Shown here: piece by piece, positions 26,105 through 34,392 of the stretch
Layout of the letters: each line of letters opens with the position of its first letter
Numbering within the stretch: position 1 is the first letter of the stretch
Assembly: GCA_034670145.1 (NCBI GenBank)
Contig: JAXMOA010000002.1
Location: 1-64,000 of the forward strand
Origin: HXMU1420-2 sp034670145
GTDB taxonomy: Bacteria; Pseudomonadota; Alphaproteobacteria; Rhodobacterales; Rhodobacteraceae
Length of the DNA: 64,000 nt
Reading direction: 5' to 3'
Translations under genes and position numbers: made by a program
Notes under the pieces: generated by a model
The model's input: the letters and a program-made list of their open reading frames with translations, nothing else
Told to the model about the DNA's origin: nothing
The model's database searches: none

Positions 26105-27235
26105 TCAGTCTTCGGGATTGTCGGTTTTCAGTTTGAGTTCGCCCGCGACCTCGAGGCGGCGAATCGCGGCTGTTATGACGGTCATTGCGGCCTCTGCCTC
26201 GGATTGTCGGACTGCGCCGCGGTCGGCAATTTCCTCGCGCAGGTTGTCGGCCATGCGGGTGGAGAGGTTGGACAACAGGAAGTCGACGGTGGCCGCCATG
26301 TCAGGCGCGGTCGCGCCGGCAAAGGCGGTGATGAGCGTGTCTGTATCCACCTCTTTGGCGATTTTGGGCACATCGCGGGTTTCCAGCCGGTCGGGGATGT
26401 CGGCGAAGGTGAAGATTTTGCTGCGCACGGCGGAGGCGAAGGGCTGGTCAGTTTCGTCCAGCGCGGTGAGCATGTCATCCCGGGTCTGAGGCGCGGATTG
26501 GTTGAGGATGGCGCCGAGCCTCTCTTCGGGGCTTTGACCAAAGGCCGTTTCGGGTTTCAGGTCCAGCTGGCTTGCCAGTGCCAATCCGATCCGATCGACA
26601 GCCTCGGGAGAGACCACGGCGGTTTGTGACACCGCATAAGTCACGCGACGCGCCAGCGGGCCGGGCAGGGCGTTCAGCAGGGCAGCGGCCTTGTCCACCT
26701 CCAGCTTGCTGAGCAGGACAGCGGAGACTTCGATGGATTCGGCCTCGATGATGGGCACCAGATCCTCGGGCGGGAGGTCACGCAGGCGCGACCAGGGATC
26801 ACCGTAGAGGCGCACGCCAGCCTCTTTGCGCAGGCGTTGGGCCGTATGGGGGCTGATCTTGCCATCCAGGGCGGAGAGGGCGCCTGAGAGGTCCCCGGGA
26901 AAGGTAAGGCCGATGCCATCCAAAGCCTCGGCAAATTCCTGTACAACGGCGGCAAGCGTGTCGCGAGAGACCAGCCCCATGCGCCCCATCTGATCCGCCA
27001 ATCGCCCCTGCAAATCATCCGGCAGGTTTTCGATGGCGACATCCGCGCCCTCGTTCAGCAGGAAGCGCACGATGATGGCTGCCTTGGCCGGACCGCTGAG
27101 GTCCGCTGGCAAACTGGATGTGCCGGGTTGATGTGGTGTTGCCTGTGTGCCGCTGCGCGCGTCTGGCGACGCTGTGCTGCCTGTGCCGACAAGGTTTCTT
27201 GGTGGCACCGCCGCCAGCGCCTGATTGTTTGTCAT
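26105..27235 (-). CDS. fliG: Flagellar motor switch protein FliG
   Basis: FliG is the rotor protein that interacts with the stator and sets rotation direction. The 376-residue product has a variable Gly/Pro-rich N-terminal 45 residues. FliG segments follow: PAKAAIIVRFLLNEG (N domain), VLLSKLEVDKAAALLNALPG (middle domain) and SAVRSKIFTFADIPD (C domain). No other flagellar gene is in the window, so fliG stands alone here. It is convergent with tdm, 27 bases apart. Confidence 0.88.
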   Translation of the reverse strand: MTNNQALAAVPPRNLVGTGSTASPDARSGTQATPHQPGTSSLPADLSGPAKAAIIVRFLLNEGADVAIENLPDDLQGRLADQMGRMGLVSRDTLAAVVQEFAEALDGIGLTFPGDLSGALSALDGKISPHTAQRLRKEAGVRLYGDPWSRLRDLPPEDLVPIIEAESIEVSAVLLSKLEVDKAAALLNALPGPLARRVTYAVSQTAVVSPEAVDRIGLALASQLDLKPETAFGQSPEERLGAILNQSAPQTRDDMLTALDETDQPFASAVRSKIFTFADIPDRLETRDVPKIAKEVDTDTLITAFAGATAPDMAATVDFLLSNLSTRMADNLREEIADRGAVRQSEAEAAMTVITAAIRRLEVAGELKLKTDNPED

Positions 27236-27304
27236 CTGCCCCTCGAGTCCCGTAACACGATCCGAGAGGCAGGGTATTGCAAGAGCAGTAAAGAAACGCT
27301 GAAC

Positions 27305-27835
27305 TCAGTAGCTTTGAGTGACCCCGGTGCGCAGAGCTTCGCGCAGGGAGGTTTCGGCCCAGGTGCCCTTGCCGCCACGGGCGGTGATTTCACGCCATTG
27401 AGCGACGGCTTCGTCCATGCGACCCGATTCCACATATCCCTGAGCCATGTAGGAGCGGGCCAGGATGTTGTCCGGGTTGCGCGCGATGGCGTCCTGGTAG
27501 AAGGCGTTTGCCAGCTCCAGATTGCCCAGTTTGCGATGTGTGAAACCCCAATACGTCAGCACGCGGTCATCGGATTGATCGGGCATTGCCTGCAGCACGC
27601 CCTGGGCGTCCATATAGCGTCCGGCATAGGCCAATTCGCGCACAGCCCCGTAAAGCGTATCTGTGTCGAGCCGCGATTCCTTGGGCTTGACGCAACGATT
27701 TTTCTTTTCATCCCAGACCTTTACGCCTTTGCAGGTCTTGGTCGTTTCGGTTGGCGTGGGGGGGTCGCCATCGCCGCCGCCGGCTGCAAATGCCAGAGTG
27801 GGTGCCATCAAAATGAGAGGTAACAAAATACGCAT
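27305..27835 (-). CDS. Exported TPR-repeat protein with an N-terminal C-x5-WD-x5-CV motif
   Basis: The 176-residue precursor has a signal peptide (MRILLPLILMAPTLAFA) and the ATG at 27835 has GGAG upstream. After a Gly/Pro/Thr-rich linker comes CKGVKVWDEKKNRCVK, a two-cysteine mini-motif. About three TPR-like repeats follow (YAGRYMDAQGVLQAM, KLGNLELANAFYQDAI, ESGRMDEAVAQW). TPR proteins of this type are periplasmic scaffolds. The same mini-motif occurs in the next upstream gene. Confidence 0.8.
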   Translation of the reverse strand: MRILLPLILMAPTLAFAAGGGDGDPPTPTETTKTCKGVKVWDEKKNRCVKPKESRLDTDTLYGAVRELAYAGRYMDAQGVLQAMPDQSDDRVLTYWGFTHRKLGNLELANAFYQDAIARNPDNILARSYMAQGYVESGRMDEAVAQWREITARGGKGTWAETSLREALRTGVTQSY

Positions 27836-27975
27836 CGTAATCTCCGATACAAAGGATCCAGTATGGGCCATATTTGGCTCAAACGGCCAGAATTGCCAGA
27901 CCCAAGCGAAGGTCGGCATTTCACATAAACTTGATGGGCGCGGTTCGATGCGGGCCCGTCGGCTGACGGAAAGCG

Positions 27976-28137
27976 TCAGCTGGTGGCTTGTTCGACGCAG
28001 GCCTGCTGGGCCCCGTCCCAGGTGAAACCTGGCGCGCAGCTTTGGGCCTGTTGGTCACTGTGGATACAGCCACCGGCATAGCTGATGATTGGGAAAAGCG
28101 TGAGAATTGCGGCGGTTGCCATGGTTTTAAGGGTCAT
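27976..28137 (-). CDS. Small secreted cysteine-containing protein
   Basis: The 53-residue precursor has a signal peptide of about 20 residues (ATAAILTLFPIISYA). The mature part of about 33 residues carries three cysteines in GGCIHSDQQAQSCAPG and WDGAQQACV. AAGGAG lies 8 bases before the ATG at 28137. The C-x5-WD-x5-CV pattern is the same as in the adjacent TPR protein. Similar short proteins are common unannotated products in Rhodobacteraceae. The function is unknown. Confidence 0.7.
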   Translation of the reverse strand: MTLKTMATAAILTLFPIISYAGGCIHSDQQAQSCAPGFTWDGAQQACVEQATS

Positions 28138-28241
28138 TTCAATGCTCCTTGGGTCGATCTGCGGCACGGCAGATATCCGGAGGGTACATTGAAACGGTCA
28201 TTCCCCAAAGCCGAATTTTGCAACACGGCAGCGCGGTCGGA

Positions 28242-28769
28242 TCAGATCAGGCCGGTTTCCTTGAGCAGGCCGCGTTTTTTGGCCTCGTAATAATAGCCGC
28301 GCGCGTACCAGCCTATGGCGGTGTCCATGTTGCCATCCGAGACCATCCAGGCACCGCGCAGGTATTTGCCCGCGTATTTGAGGTTGGTTTCTGCGTCCAG
28401 CAGCCCCTCGGCAGAACCGGTGTAGCCCATGCCCCGCGCGGTGTTCGGGTGGATCTGCATCAGGCCCATATAGGGCGGATTGGTGGCCCAGGGGCGATGG
28501 GTGCTTTCGCGAATACAGACCTTGTGCACCAGTTCGCGCGGAATTTCGTAGTGATCCGCCCATTTGTTGATCTGGCGTCGGAGCTGGGCCGTTTCGTTGG
28601 GGTAGAGCGGTGGATCGAAGGAGGAGAAGGATTTGCTGGGTTTTGATGCCTTGTGTTCCTGACGCTCCTGGCGGCGTTCACGCCGAGAGCCGCAGGCGCT
28701 GAGTGGGAGCGTGGCCAGCGAGAGGGTGGCCAGTGATGAACGCAGGAGGATTCTGCGGGTGAGGGTCAT
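28242..28769 (-). CDS. Lytic transglycosylase lipoprotein (SLT domain)
   Basis: The 175-residue precursor has a lipoprotein signal with lipobox LSAC and lipidated Cys26, followed by a charged linker (RRERRQERQEHK). The SLT goose-type lysozyme domain shows catalytic Glu89 in KVCIREST, then PPYMGLMQIHPNTARGMGY and a YAGKYLRG helix. It cuts peptidoglycan in the periplasm. The ATG at 28769 is chosen because it places the signal at the N-terminus; the frame also has earlier starts. Confidence 0.87.
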   Translation of the reverse strand: MTLTRRILLRSSLATLSLATLPLSACGSRRERRQERQEHKASKPSKSFSSFDPPLYPNETAQLRRQINKWADHYEIPRELVHKVCIRESTHRPWATNPPYMGLMQIHPNTARGMGYTGSAEGLLDAETNLKYAGKYLRGAWMVSDGNMDTAIGWYARGYYYEAKKRGLLKETGLI

Positions 28770-28892
28770 TCGTCTGCTCCGCGATTTTAGGGGCATTGTA
28801 ACGGGTGAAGGCTTGACGCGGAACCGAAATTTGTCTGCTTTGATCAGGCGGCCCGGCGGGGTTTTGCCCATGCGGCGTGAGGAGAGCAGAGA

Positions 28893-29315
28893 ATGGCGCA
28901 TCTATCATTCGACCGGGAGGGGGTTGAAGCGTTTCGGGCCAATGATCGTGGTCCGATCCATATGTTGAACCTGGTCCAATTGCATGAAACGGCGCGCTAT
29001 GAGGATGGGCGTGCGGCCACGGGGGCGGAGGCCTATGACGCCTACGGGCGGCTGAGCGCGCCGGTTCTGGCGCGGGTTGGCGGGCGGATTGCCTGGCGCG
29101 GCGCGATGGAGCTGATGTTGATCGGGCCGTCGGACGAGGCCTGGGATGTCTGCTTTATCACTGAGTTTGATGGCCCCGAAGGTTTTGTGAACATGATCAA
29201 GGACCCGGAGTATCAGGTGGCTGTCGTCCATCGGCAGGCGGCCGTGCGGGACTCGCGGCTGATCCGGATGGCCCCTTTGCCCTTGGGGACAGATTTTGCG
29301 GCGGCGGTGGATTGA
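28893..29315 (+). CDS. DUF1330-family protein
   Basis: The 140-residue soluble protein has the ferredoxin-like fold pattern of DUF1330: PIHMLNLVQLHETARYEDGR, the central AYDAYGRLSAPVLARVGGRI and the C-terminal GFVNMIKDPEYQVAVVHRQAA segment. DUF1330 proteins are small, probably dimeric alpha-beta barrels of unknown function. It is divergent from the lytic transglycosylase gene and is monocistronic. Confidence 0.82.
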   Translation: MAHLSFDREGVEAFRANDRGPIHMLNLVQLHETARYEDGRAATGAEAYDAYGRLSAPVLARVGGRIAWRGAMELMLIGPSDEAWDVCFITEFDGPEGFVNMIKDPEYQVAVVHRQAAVRDSRLIRMAPLPLGTDFAAAVD

Positions 29316-29392
29316 GCCCGGGATGTGCCTGCGGTGCGGTGTTCGCATGGCCAAGAGGCCGACAAACGGCCCCCATGGTTTGAGGATATGGC

Positions 29393-29425
29393 AAAGAAAA
29401 AGGCCACGCAGAAGCGCGGCCTTTT
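29393..29425 (-). terminator. Rho-independent terminator of rpsF-rpsR-rplI
   Basis: On the minus strand aaaggccgcgc / gcgtggccttt forms a long stem with loop ttct, followed by a run of T residues. It sits 26 bases beyond the rplI stop. Confidence 0.88.
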
Positions 29426-29450
29426 GTGATGTCGTGCGTTTGAAAGCCGC

Positions 29451-30077
29451 TTAGCGTGGCTGTTCTTCGTCCGATGTGCCGCCTTCGTCGGTGGCAACCG
29501 GGCCATCGTCGTCTTCGGAAGCAGCAGAGCCGATATCGTCGAAGAGTTCCGCGATTTCGAATTCCGCGGCGGCCTCTTCTTCGGCGGCCAGTTCCTGGAT
29601 CGACTTACCGGAGGCTTGCAGCTCGGCCTCTTCGGGCGAGCGGGCAACGTTCAGTGCGATTTCGATATCGACCTCTGGGTGCAGGACAACCGAAACGCTG
29701 TGCAGACCCAGCTCTTTGATCGGACCGCGCAGAACCACCTGACGGCGATCCAGCGAGAAGCCACCTTCGGTTGCCACGTCGGCCGCGTCACGCGGTGTGA
29801 CGGAACCGTAGAGCGAACCGGCCTCGGAGGCGGAACGAATCACGATGAACTGCTGACCGTTCAGACGCTCGGCCATAGCCTCTGCTTCTTTCTTGGTCTC
29901 TAGGTTGCGCGCTTCGAGCTGGGCTTTTTGTGCGGCGAAAGCAGCGACATTGGCCTCGGACGCGGTCAGCGCCTTGCCCTGGGGCAGCAGGAAGTTGCGG
30001 GCGAACCCCGATTTGACGTCAACAACATCGCCCATCTGGCCAAGTTTGCTGACACGTTCGAGAAGGATAACTTGCAT
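29451..30077 (-). CDS. rplI: 50S ribosomal protein L9
   Basis: The 208-residue product starts MQVILLERVSKLGQMGDVVDVKSGFARN, the L9 N-terminal domain. It continues with the central helix and the C-terminal domain (LYGSVTPRDAADV, RRQVVLRGPIKELGLHSV). The tail of about 50 residues is unusually acidic (EEEAAAEFEIAELFDDIGSA), a common extension in this family. It is the last gene of the rpsF-rpsR-rplI operon. Confidence 0.97.
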   Translation of the reverse strand: MQVILLERVSKLGQMGDVVDVKSGFARNFLLPQGKALTASEANVAAFAAQKAQLEARNLETKKEAEAMAERLNGQQFIVIRSASEAGSLYGSVTPRDAADVATEGGFSLDRRQVVLRGPIKELGLHSVSVVLHPEVDIEIALNVARSPEEAELQASGKSIQELAAEEEAAAEFEIAELFDDIGSAASEDDDGPVATDEGGTSDEEQPR

Positions 30078-30087
30078 GTGAGCCTCC

Positions 30088-30315
30088 TTACTTCACGGCG
30101 TAGGGCAGAAGGGCCAGGAACCGGGCGCGTTTGATCGCACGGGCCAGCTCTCGCTGCTTTTTCGCCGATACGGCGGTGATCCGGGATGGAACAATTTTGC
30201 CGCGCTCGGAGATGTAGCGTTGCAGCAGGCGGGTGTCTTTGTAGTCGATCTTGGGCGCGTTATCACCCGAGAATGGACAGACTTTGCGACGGCGGAAAAA
30301 TGGTTTTGCAGCCAT
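30088..30315 (-). CDS. rpsR: 30S ribosomal protein S18
   Basis: The 75-residue product has the S18 core RRRKVCPFSGDNAPKIDYKD and RGKIVPSRITAVSAKKQRELARAIKRAR. It is the middle gene of the rpsF-rpsR-rplI operon, 12 bases after rpsF and 10 before rplI. Confidence 0.97.
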   Translation of the reverse strand: MAAKPFFRRRKVCPFSGDNAPKIDYKDTRLLQRYISERGKIVPSRITAVSAKKQRELARAIKRARFLALLPYAVK

Positions 30316-30327
30316 GACTTATGCTCC

Positions 30328-30690
30328 TTAGTGCCGACGTTCGCGGCGTTCGCCACGGTCGCGGTCGTCACGTTTTTGCATTTGAACCGAAGGACCTTCT
30401 TCGTGCGCGTCGACCTTGATGGTCAGCACACGCATGATGTCTTCGTTCAGACGCATCAGGCGCTCCATTTCCTGCACGGCAGGAGCCGGGCTTTGGGTGC
30501 GCATCAGGGCATAGTGGCCCTTGCGGTTTTTGTTGATCTTATAGGCCATTGTTTTCAGGCCCCAGTATTCGCTGCTGACCAGTGCACCACCGTTTTCGGC
30601 AAGCACTTCGCCGAAATGTTCGATCAGGCCTTCGGCCTGCGTGTTGGTGATGTCCTGACGTGCGATTACGACATGCTCATAAAGCGGCAT
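30328..30690 (-). CDS. rpsF: 30S ribosomal protein S6
   Basis: The 120-residue product begins MPLYEHVVIARQDITNTQ at the ATG at 30690, with AAAAGGAG upstream; a longer frame to 30756 is rejected. The S6 fold segments (GAVVSSEYWGLKTMAYKI-type, VLTIKVDAHEEGPS) are clear. The C-terminus has an Arg/Asp-rich tail (RDDRDRGERRERRH). It is first in the rpsF-rpsR-rplI operon. Confidence 0.96.
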   Translation of the reverse strand: MPLYEHVVIARQDITNTQAEGLIEHFGEVLAENGGALVSSEYWGLKTMAYKINKNRKGHYALMRTQSPAPAVQEMERLMRLNEDIMRVLTIKVDAHEEGPSVQMQKRDDRDRGERRERRH

Positions 30691-31013
30691 GTTCGCTCCT
30701 TTTTTATCAAGGCGCATTTCAAAGGTGGGGCCAGAAGCCTTTCGCGGCCCCGCCACGAGAGTCTGCGCGGTTCAAGTGGTTGCGAAAGGATGGCGCTGTA
30801 TACACGGATGAGGCGCGCTGGCAAGTGGGCTGTGTCGTGCAGGTGCGCGCCGGGTTCTGATCGGGTTCAGATCAGGACGGTGGGATGTGAATGCCTGCCA
30901 GTTTCCTCATGGTTGCCGCATTGCTGACGTTTTGTCTGCTCACTATCGAATCAAGGTTGGCCCATTTGGGATGACGCCGCCCGCTGCCAGAAACGAGACA
31001 GCAACGGATCTGT

Positions 31014-31547
31014 ATGATGACCGCGACGAACGAATTTATCATGGACCACGTGTCCAATTATACCCCAAGCCGCCAGGGGCGAGAGCCTGAGATGCCGGTT
31101 ATGCTGGGCTTTAGAGGAAATCGCGTCTTTGTGCGAACTCTGTTTCAGATTGTGGGCACGGCCCTGATTCTGACGGCCCCGATGATGTGGGTTCTGCCCG
31201 GATCTGCGGGCGATGCGAATGTCATGTTGATGAAATTCGTGGTGTCGATTTTTTTCTTTCTATGCGGTCTGGCGCTGTTGATGCGCAACCATGTGGATGC
31301 GATGCCTGAGGCTTACTTCGATCCGATCCGCCGCGAATTGCGGGTGTTGCAGAAAAATGACCGGGGGCGGCCGCAGACGGTGTTGCGCCGCAGCTATGAC
31401 AGCCTGGGTGGCGCCCGGATCACGTCGCGCTCGATCGAGCTGTGGGATGTGGATGGCAGCGTCTTGATGCGTCTGCCGATCGAGGATCCCGAAGTGCGCC
31501 AGGCGTTGCGGATGCAGTTGAGCGGTTTGATGCAAAGCTCTGCCTGA
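31014..31547 (+). CDS. Membrane protein of unknown function, two TM segments
   Basis: The 177-residue protein has two membrane segments (VRTLFQIVGTALILTAPMMWVL and MKFVVSIFFFLCGLALLM). The soluble C-terminal region of about 85 residues includes RRELRVLQKNDRGRPQTVL and ELWDVDGSVLMRLPIED. The C-terminal part looks beta-rich. No family is assigned. The start is uncertain: ATGs at 31014, 31041 and 31092 are all possible and none has a strong ribosome site. Confidence 0.65.
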   Translation: MMTATNEFIMDHVSNYTPSRQGREPEMPVMLGFRGNRVFVRTLFQIVGTALILTAPMMWVLPGSAGDANVMLMKFVVSIFFFLCGLALLMRNHVDAMPEAYFDPIRRELRVLQKNDRGRPQTVLRRSYDSLGGARITSRSIELWDVDGSVLMRLPIEDPEVRQALRMQLSGLMQSSA

Positions 31548-31557
31548 TCGGACATTG

Positions 31558-31592
31558 CCGCTGTTATGTGCCACAGCGGTTCATTCATGTTT
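31558..31592 (+). terminator. Possible terminator after the 31014 gene
   Basis: The stem ccgctgt / acagcgg has loop tatgtgcc, followed by a T-rich stretch (ttcattcatgtttt). It is weaker than the other terminators in the window. Confidence 0.5.
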
Positions 31593-31746
31593 TATGTTAC
31601 GAGTTGATCCACGCGGCCCCGGCTTGCGTGGTTTGTTTTTTGGTGCTGATTGGCACGCGTGGATTTGATGTGTTGTGCCAAGGCGGGTTGCCTGCGTGCA
31701 TCCTGCCCGTTACACACCGCCAGATTTCTCAAGCGGAGTATCGGAT

Positions 31747-32679
31747 ATGACAACCGCATTTGTGTTTCCCGGGCAGGGCGCGCAGACCATCGGTATGGGC
31801 AAGGCCCTGGCCGAAGCCTACCCAGCGGCCAAGGCCGTGTTTCAGGAGGTTGACGAGACCCTGAAACAGGATTTGAGCGGGCTGATCTGGGAGGGCGATA
31901 TTGAAACCCTGACATTGACGCAGAATGCGCAGCCCGCGTTGATGGCCACTTCTCTGGCGGCGTTGCGTGCGCTGGAGGCCGAGGGCGCGTCGGTTTCGGA
32001 TGCGGCCTTTGTGGCGGGGCATTCGCTGGGTGAATATTCTGCACTGGCCGCTGCCGGCGCGTTGAGCATTGCCGATGCGGCGAGGTTGCTGCGGGTGCGT
32101 GGTCTGGCGATGCAGCGGGCTGTGCCTGCGGGCGAGGGGGCAATGGCCGCCTTGCTGGGGCTGGATTTTGCCGCGGTAGAGGCCGTTGCGGCCGAGGCGG
32201 CGGGCGAGGAGATTTGCGCGGCTGCCAATGACAATGATCCAGCTCAGGTTGTGGTTTCGGGCCATCGCGGGGCGGTGGAGCGTGCGGTCGAGATTGCCAA
32301 GGCGCGTGGCGCCAAGCGGGCGGTCCTGTTGCCGGTGAGCGCTCCGTTTCATTGTGCATTGATGGAGCCGGCGGCGCGCGAAATGGAGCAGGCCCTGGCG
32401 GACGTCGGGTTGAAGGCTCCGGTGGTGCCTGTGGTTTCGAATGTGGAGGCAGGCCCGGTGAGCGATCCGGAGCAGATCCAGAAATTGCTGGTGGCGCAGG
32501 TGACAGGGCGAGTGCGCTGGCGCGAAAGTGTTCTGGCCATGGCCGGGGCCGGTGTGACGGAGATCTGGGAAATCGGGGCGGGCAAGGCTCTGTCGGGGAT
32601 GATCCGCCGGATTGACCGGTCGATCACATGCCGGGCCATCGGAACGCCCGATGATGTGCAGGCCGCCTTGTCGCGCTGA
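31747..32679 (+). CDS. fabD: Malonyl-CoA:ACP acyltransferase
   Basis: FabD loads malonyl groups onto ACP. The 310-residue protein has FVFPGQGAQTIGMG at the N-terminus, the catalytic serine in GHSLGEYS (Ser93), the partner His in SAPFHCALM, and the QVTGRVRW segment. The ATG at 31747 is chosen; the frame opens 24 codons earlier without family support. It starts the fab gene block. Confidence 0.96.
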   Translation: MTTAFVFPGQGAQTIGMGKALAEAYPAAKAVFQEVDETLKQDLSGLIWEGDIETLTLTQNAQPALMATSLAALRALEAEGASVSDAAFVAGHSLGEYSALAAAGALSIADAARLLRVRGLAMQRAVPAGEGAMAALLGLDFAAVEAVAAEAAGEEICAAANDNDPAQVVVSGHRGAVERAVEIAKARGAKRAVLLPVSAPFHCALMEPAAREMEQALADVGLKAPVVPVVSNVEAGPVSDPEQIQKLLVAQVTGRVRWRESVLAMAGAGVTEIWEIGAGKALSGMIRRIDRSITCRAIGTPDDVQAALSR

Positions 32680-32730
32680 GTCGCGCGGCTGCGCACCGGC
32701 GTGCATGCAGGTGAAAAAGTGACAGCATAC

Positions 32731-32763
32731 CGGCCCGAAAATTTGATTTTTCGGGCCGTTTCG
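32731..32763 (+). terminator. Rho-independent terminator between fabD and fabG
   Basis: The stem cggcccgaaaa / ttttcgggccg is near perfect, with a short loop (tttgat), and a T-rich run follows. It stops fabD transcripts before fabG, which has its own start about 55 bases further on. Confidence 0.85.
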
Positions 32764-32819
32764 TTTCATAGACGAAGTGACATCCTCGAAATTCGTTCGA
32801 GAAGAGGCAGGAGAGAGAC

Positions 32820-33557
32820 ATGTTCGATTTGACAGGCAAGAAGGCGCTGGTGACTGGCGCGTCGGGCGGTATTGGCGGGGCGATTGCCAAGGCGCTGCAT
32901 GGGGCGGGGGCCTCGGTTGCGCTTTCGGGGACGAGGACCGAGCCGTTGGAAGCCTTGGCTGCGGAACTGGGCGAGCGGGCCTATGTTTTGCCGTGCAACC
33001 TGAGTGATATGGAGGCGGTCGAGGCCTTGCCCAAGCAGGCGGTCGAGGCGATGGGCGGGGTGGATATCCTGGTCAACAATGCCGGGATCACCCGGGACAA
33101 TCTGTTCATGCGGATGTCGGATGATGAGTGGCAGAGCGTTTTGAATGTGAACCTGACCGCGACGATGAAGCTGTGCAAGGGTGTGATGCGCGGCATGATG
33201 AAGGCGCGTTGGGGCCGGATTGTGAATATTTCTTCGGTGGTTGGCGCGACGGGCAACCCCGGGCAGGCCAATTACGCGGCCTCCAAGGCGGGGATGGTGG
33301 GCATGACCAAATCCCTGGCTTATGAGGTTGCCAGCCGTGGGATCACGGCCAATGCGGTGGCGCCGGGGTTCATCACCTCGCCGATGACGGACAAGCTGAC
33401 CGATGATCAGCGCGGCGCGATCCTGGGTCAGATTCCGTCAGGCCGGATCGGGGCACCCGAAGAGGTTGCGGCGGCGGTCTTGTTCCTGGCCAGTGCCGAG
33501 GCGGGCTATCTGACCGGCTCTGTGCTGCATGTGAACGGTGGCATGGCGATGATTTAG
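32820..33557 (+). CDS. fabG: 3-oxoacyl-ACP reductase
   Basis: FabG reduces 3-oxoacyl-ACP with NADPH. The 245-residue SDR has GASGGIGG at the N-terminus, NNAGITRDN, the catalytic ISSVVGATGNPGQANYAASKAG (Ser, Tyr, Lys) and VAPGFITSPMTDKL. AGGAGAG lies just before the ATG. It is the second gene of the fab block. Confidence 0.96.
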   Translation: MFDLTGKKALVTGASGGIGGAIAKALHGAGASVALSGTRTEPLEALAAELGERAYVLPCNLSDMEAVEALPKQAVEAMGGVDILVNNAGITRDNLFMRMSDDEWQSVLNVNLTATMKLCKGVMRGMMKARWGRIVNISSVVGATGNPGQANYAASKAGMVGMTKSLAYEVASRGITANAVAPGFITSPMTDKLTDDQRGAILGQIPSGRIGAPEEVAAAVLFLASAEAGYLTGSVLHVNGGMAMI

Positions 33558-33867
33558 GGCCTTGCGCTGAAAAAGTGGTGGCATTGGCCAAAGGTCGTAC
33601 AGAGTTTGGGCAGCGTTCGGGCCAGTCCCGGGTTGGGCGCGGCCCGTGGTTGACAAGAGCCCAGCCAGAGCGAAAGAAGACCTAGCGAAAGCGTTTGCCT
33701 ATGGGGTTGTCTGTGCTATAGGCGCTCCATATCTCGGCGGGGAGGTGCGATGCACCGATCTCTACAGCCCGGTTTTCCGGGTCCGAGCCGCCCGAATGGG
33801 CAAACGTAGGCCCTAAGGGGACAAGGGCAGAACGGGCAGCATGCCCCTGAAAGACGAGGATTACAGT
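33558..33867 (+). promoter_or_regulatory. acpP upstream region with promoter-like elements
   Basis: No gene is seen in these 310 bases between fabG and acpP. The best promoter-like pair is TTTGCC (33694-33699) and TATAGG (33717-33722), 17 bases apart. A TTGACA at 33650-33655 has no good -10 partner. acpP is usually strongly expressed, so a separate promoter here is expected. The elements were found by eye only. Confidence 0.45.
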
Positions 33868-34101
33868 ATGAGCGACATCGCAGACCGCGTGAAAAAGATC
33901 GTTGTGGAACACCTGAGTGTTGAAGAGGACAAGGTCGCTGAAAACGCGTCGTTCATCGACGACCTGGGCGCGGACAGCCTGGACACCGTTGAACTGGTGA
34001 TGGCGTTTGAAGAGGAATTCGGTATCGAAATCCCTGATGATGCGGCTGAAACCATTCAGACTTTTGGTGATGCGGTAAAGTTTATCAGCGAAGCATCGTA
34101 A
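33868..34101 (+). CDS. acpP: Acyl carrier protein
   Basis: The 77-residue acidic protein carries the phosphopantetheine site DLGADSLDTVELVM, with Ser37, and a typical SDIADRVKKIVVEHL start. ACP carries the growing fatty acid. A GAGGA site precedes the ATG at 33868; an earlier frame start at 33841 is rejected. A strong terminator follows. Confidence 0.98.
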   Translation: MSDIADRVKKIVVEHLSVEEDKVAENASFIDDLGADSLDTVELVMAFEEEFGIEIPDDAAETIQTFGDAVKFISEAS

Positions 34102-34128
34102 GCAGCGATACTCGCGACAGAGTTTTTG

Positions 34129-34157
34129 AACCGGCGCCTTTTGGGCGCCGGTTTGCG
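34129..34157 (+). terminator. Rho-independent terminator of acpP
   Basis: The stem aaccggcgcc / ggcgccggtt is perfect over 10 bp with loop ttttg, and T residues follow. It separates acpP from the HisA-like gene downstream. Confidence 0.9.
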
Positions 34158-34392
34158 TTTGTGGGCCATTGTGCGGGGGGATCACCGCCTGGCTGCGGCG
34201 GGGCCTTTGCGCCGGGGTGAGGTCATTGCGCAGCAATTGCCCAGGGCCTGCGCGCAGTGAAATGGCGCAAAATGGCTGTGTCTGGGCGCAAAACCGCGCC
34301 GGGTCTGGCCGGGAATCAGTTAAAACGGGATCAGCCGCGACGCTTGGGTGCGGCCCGAAATGGCCAGAAACGGCCAGCCTGGAGGGACTCCG

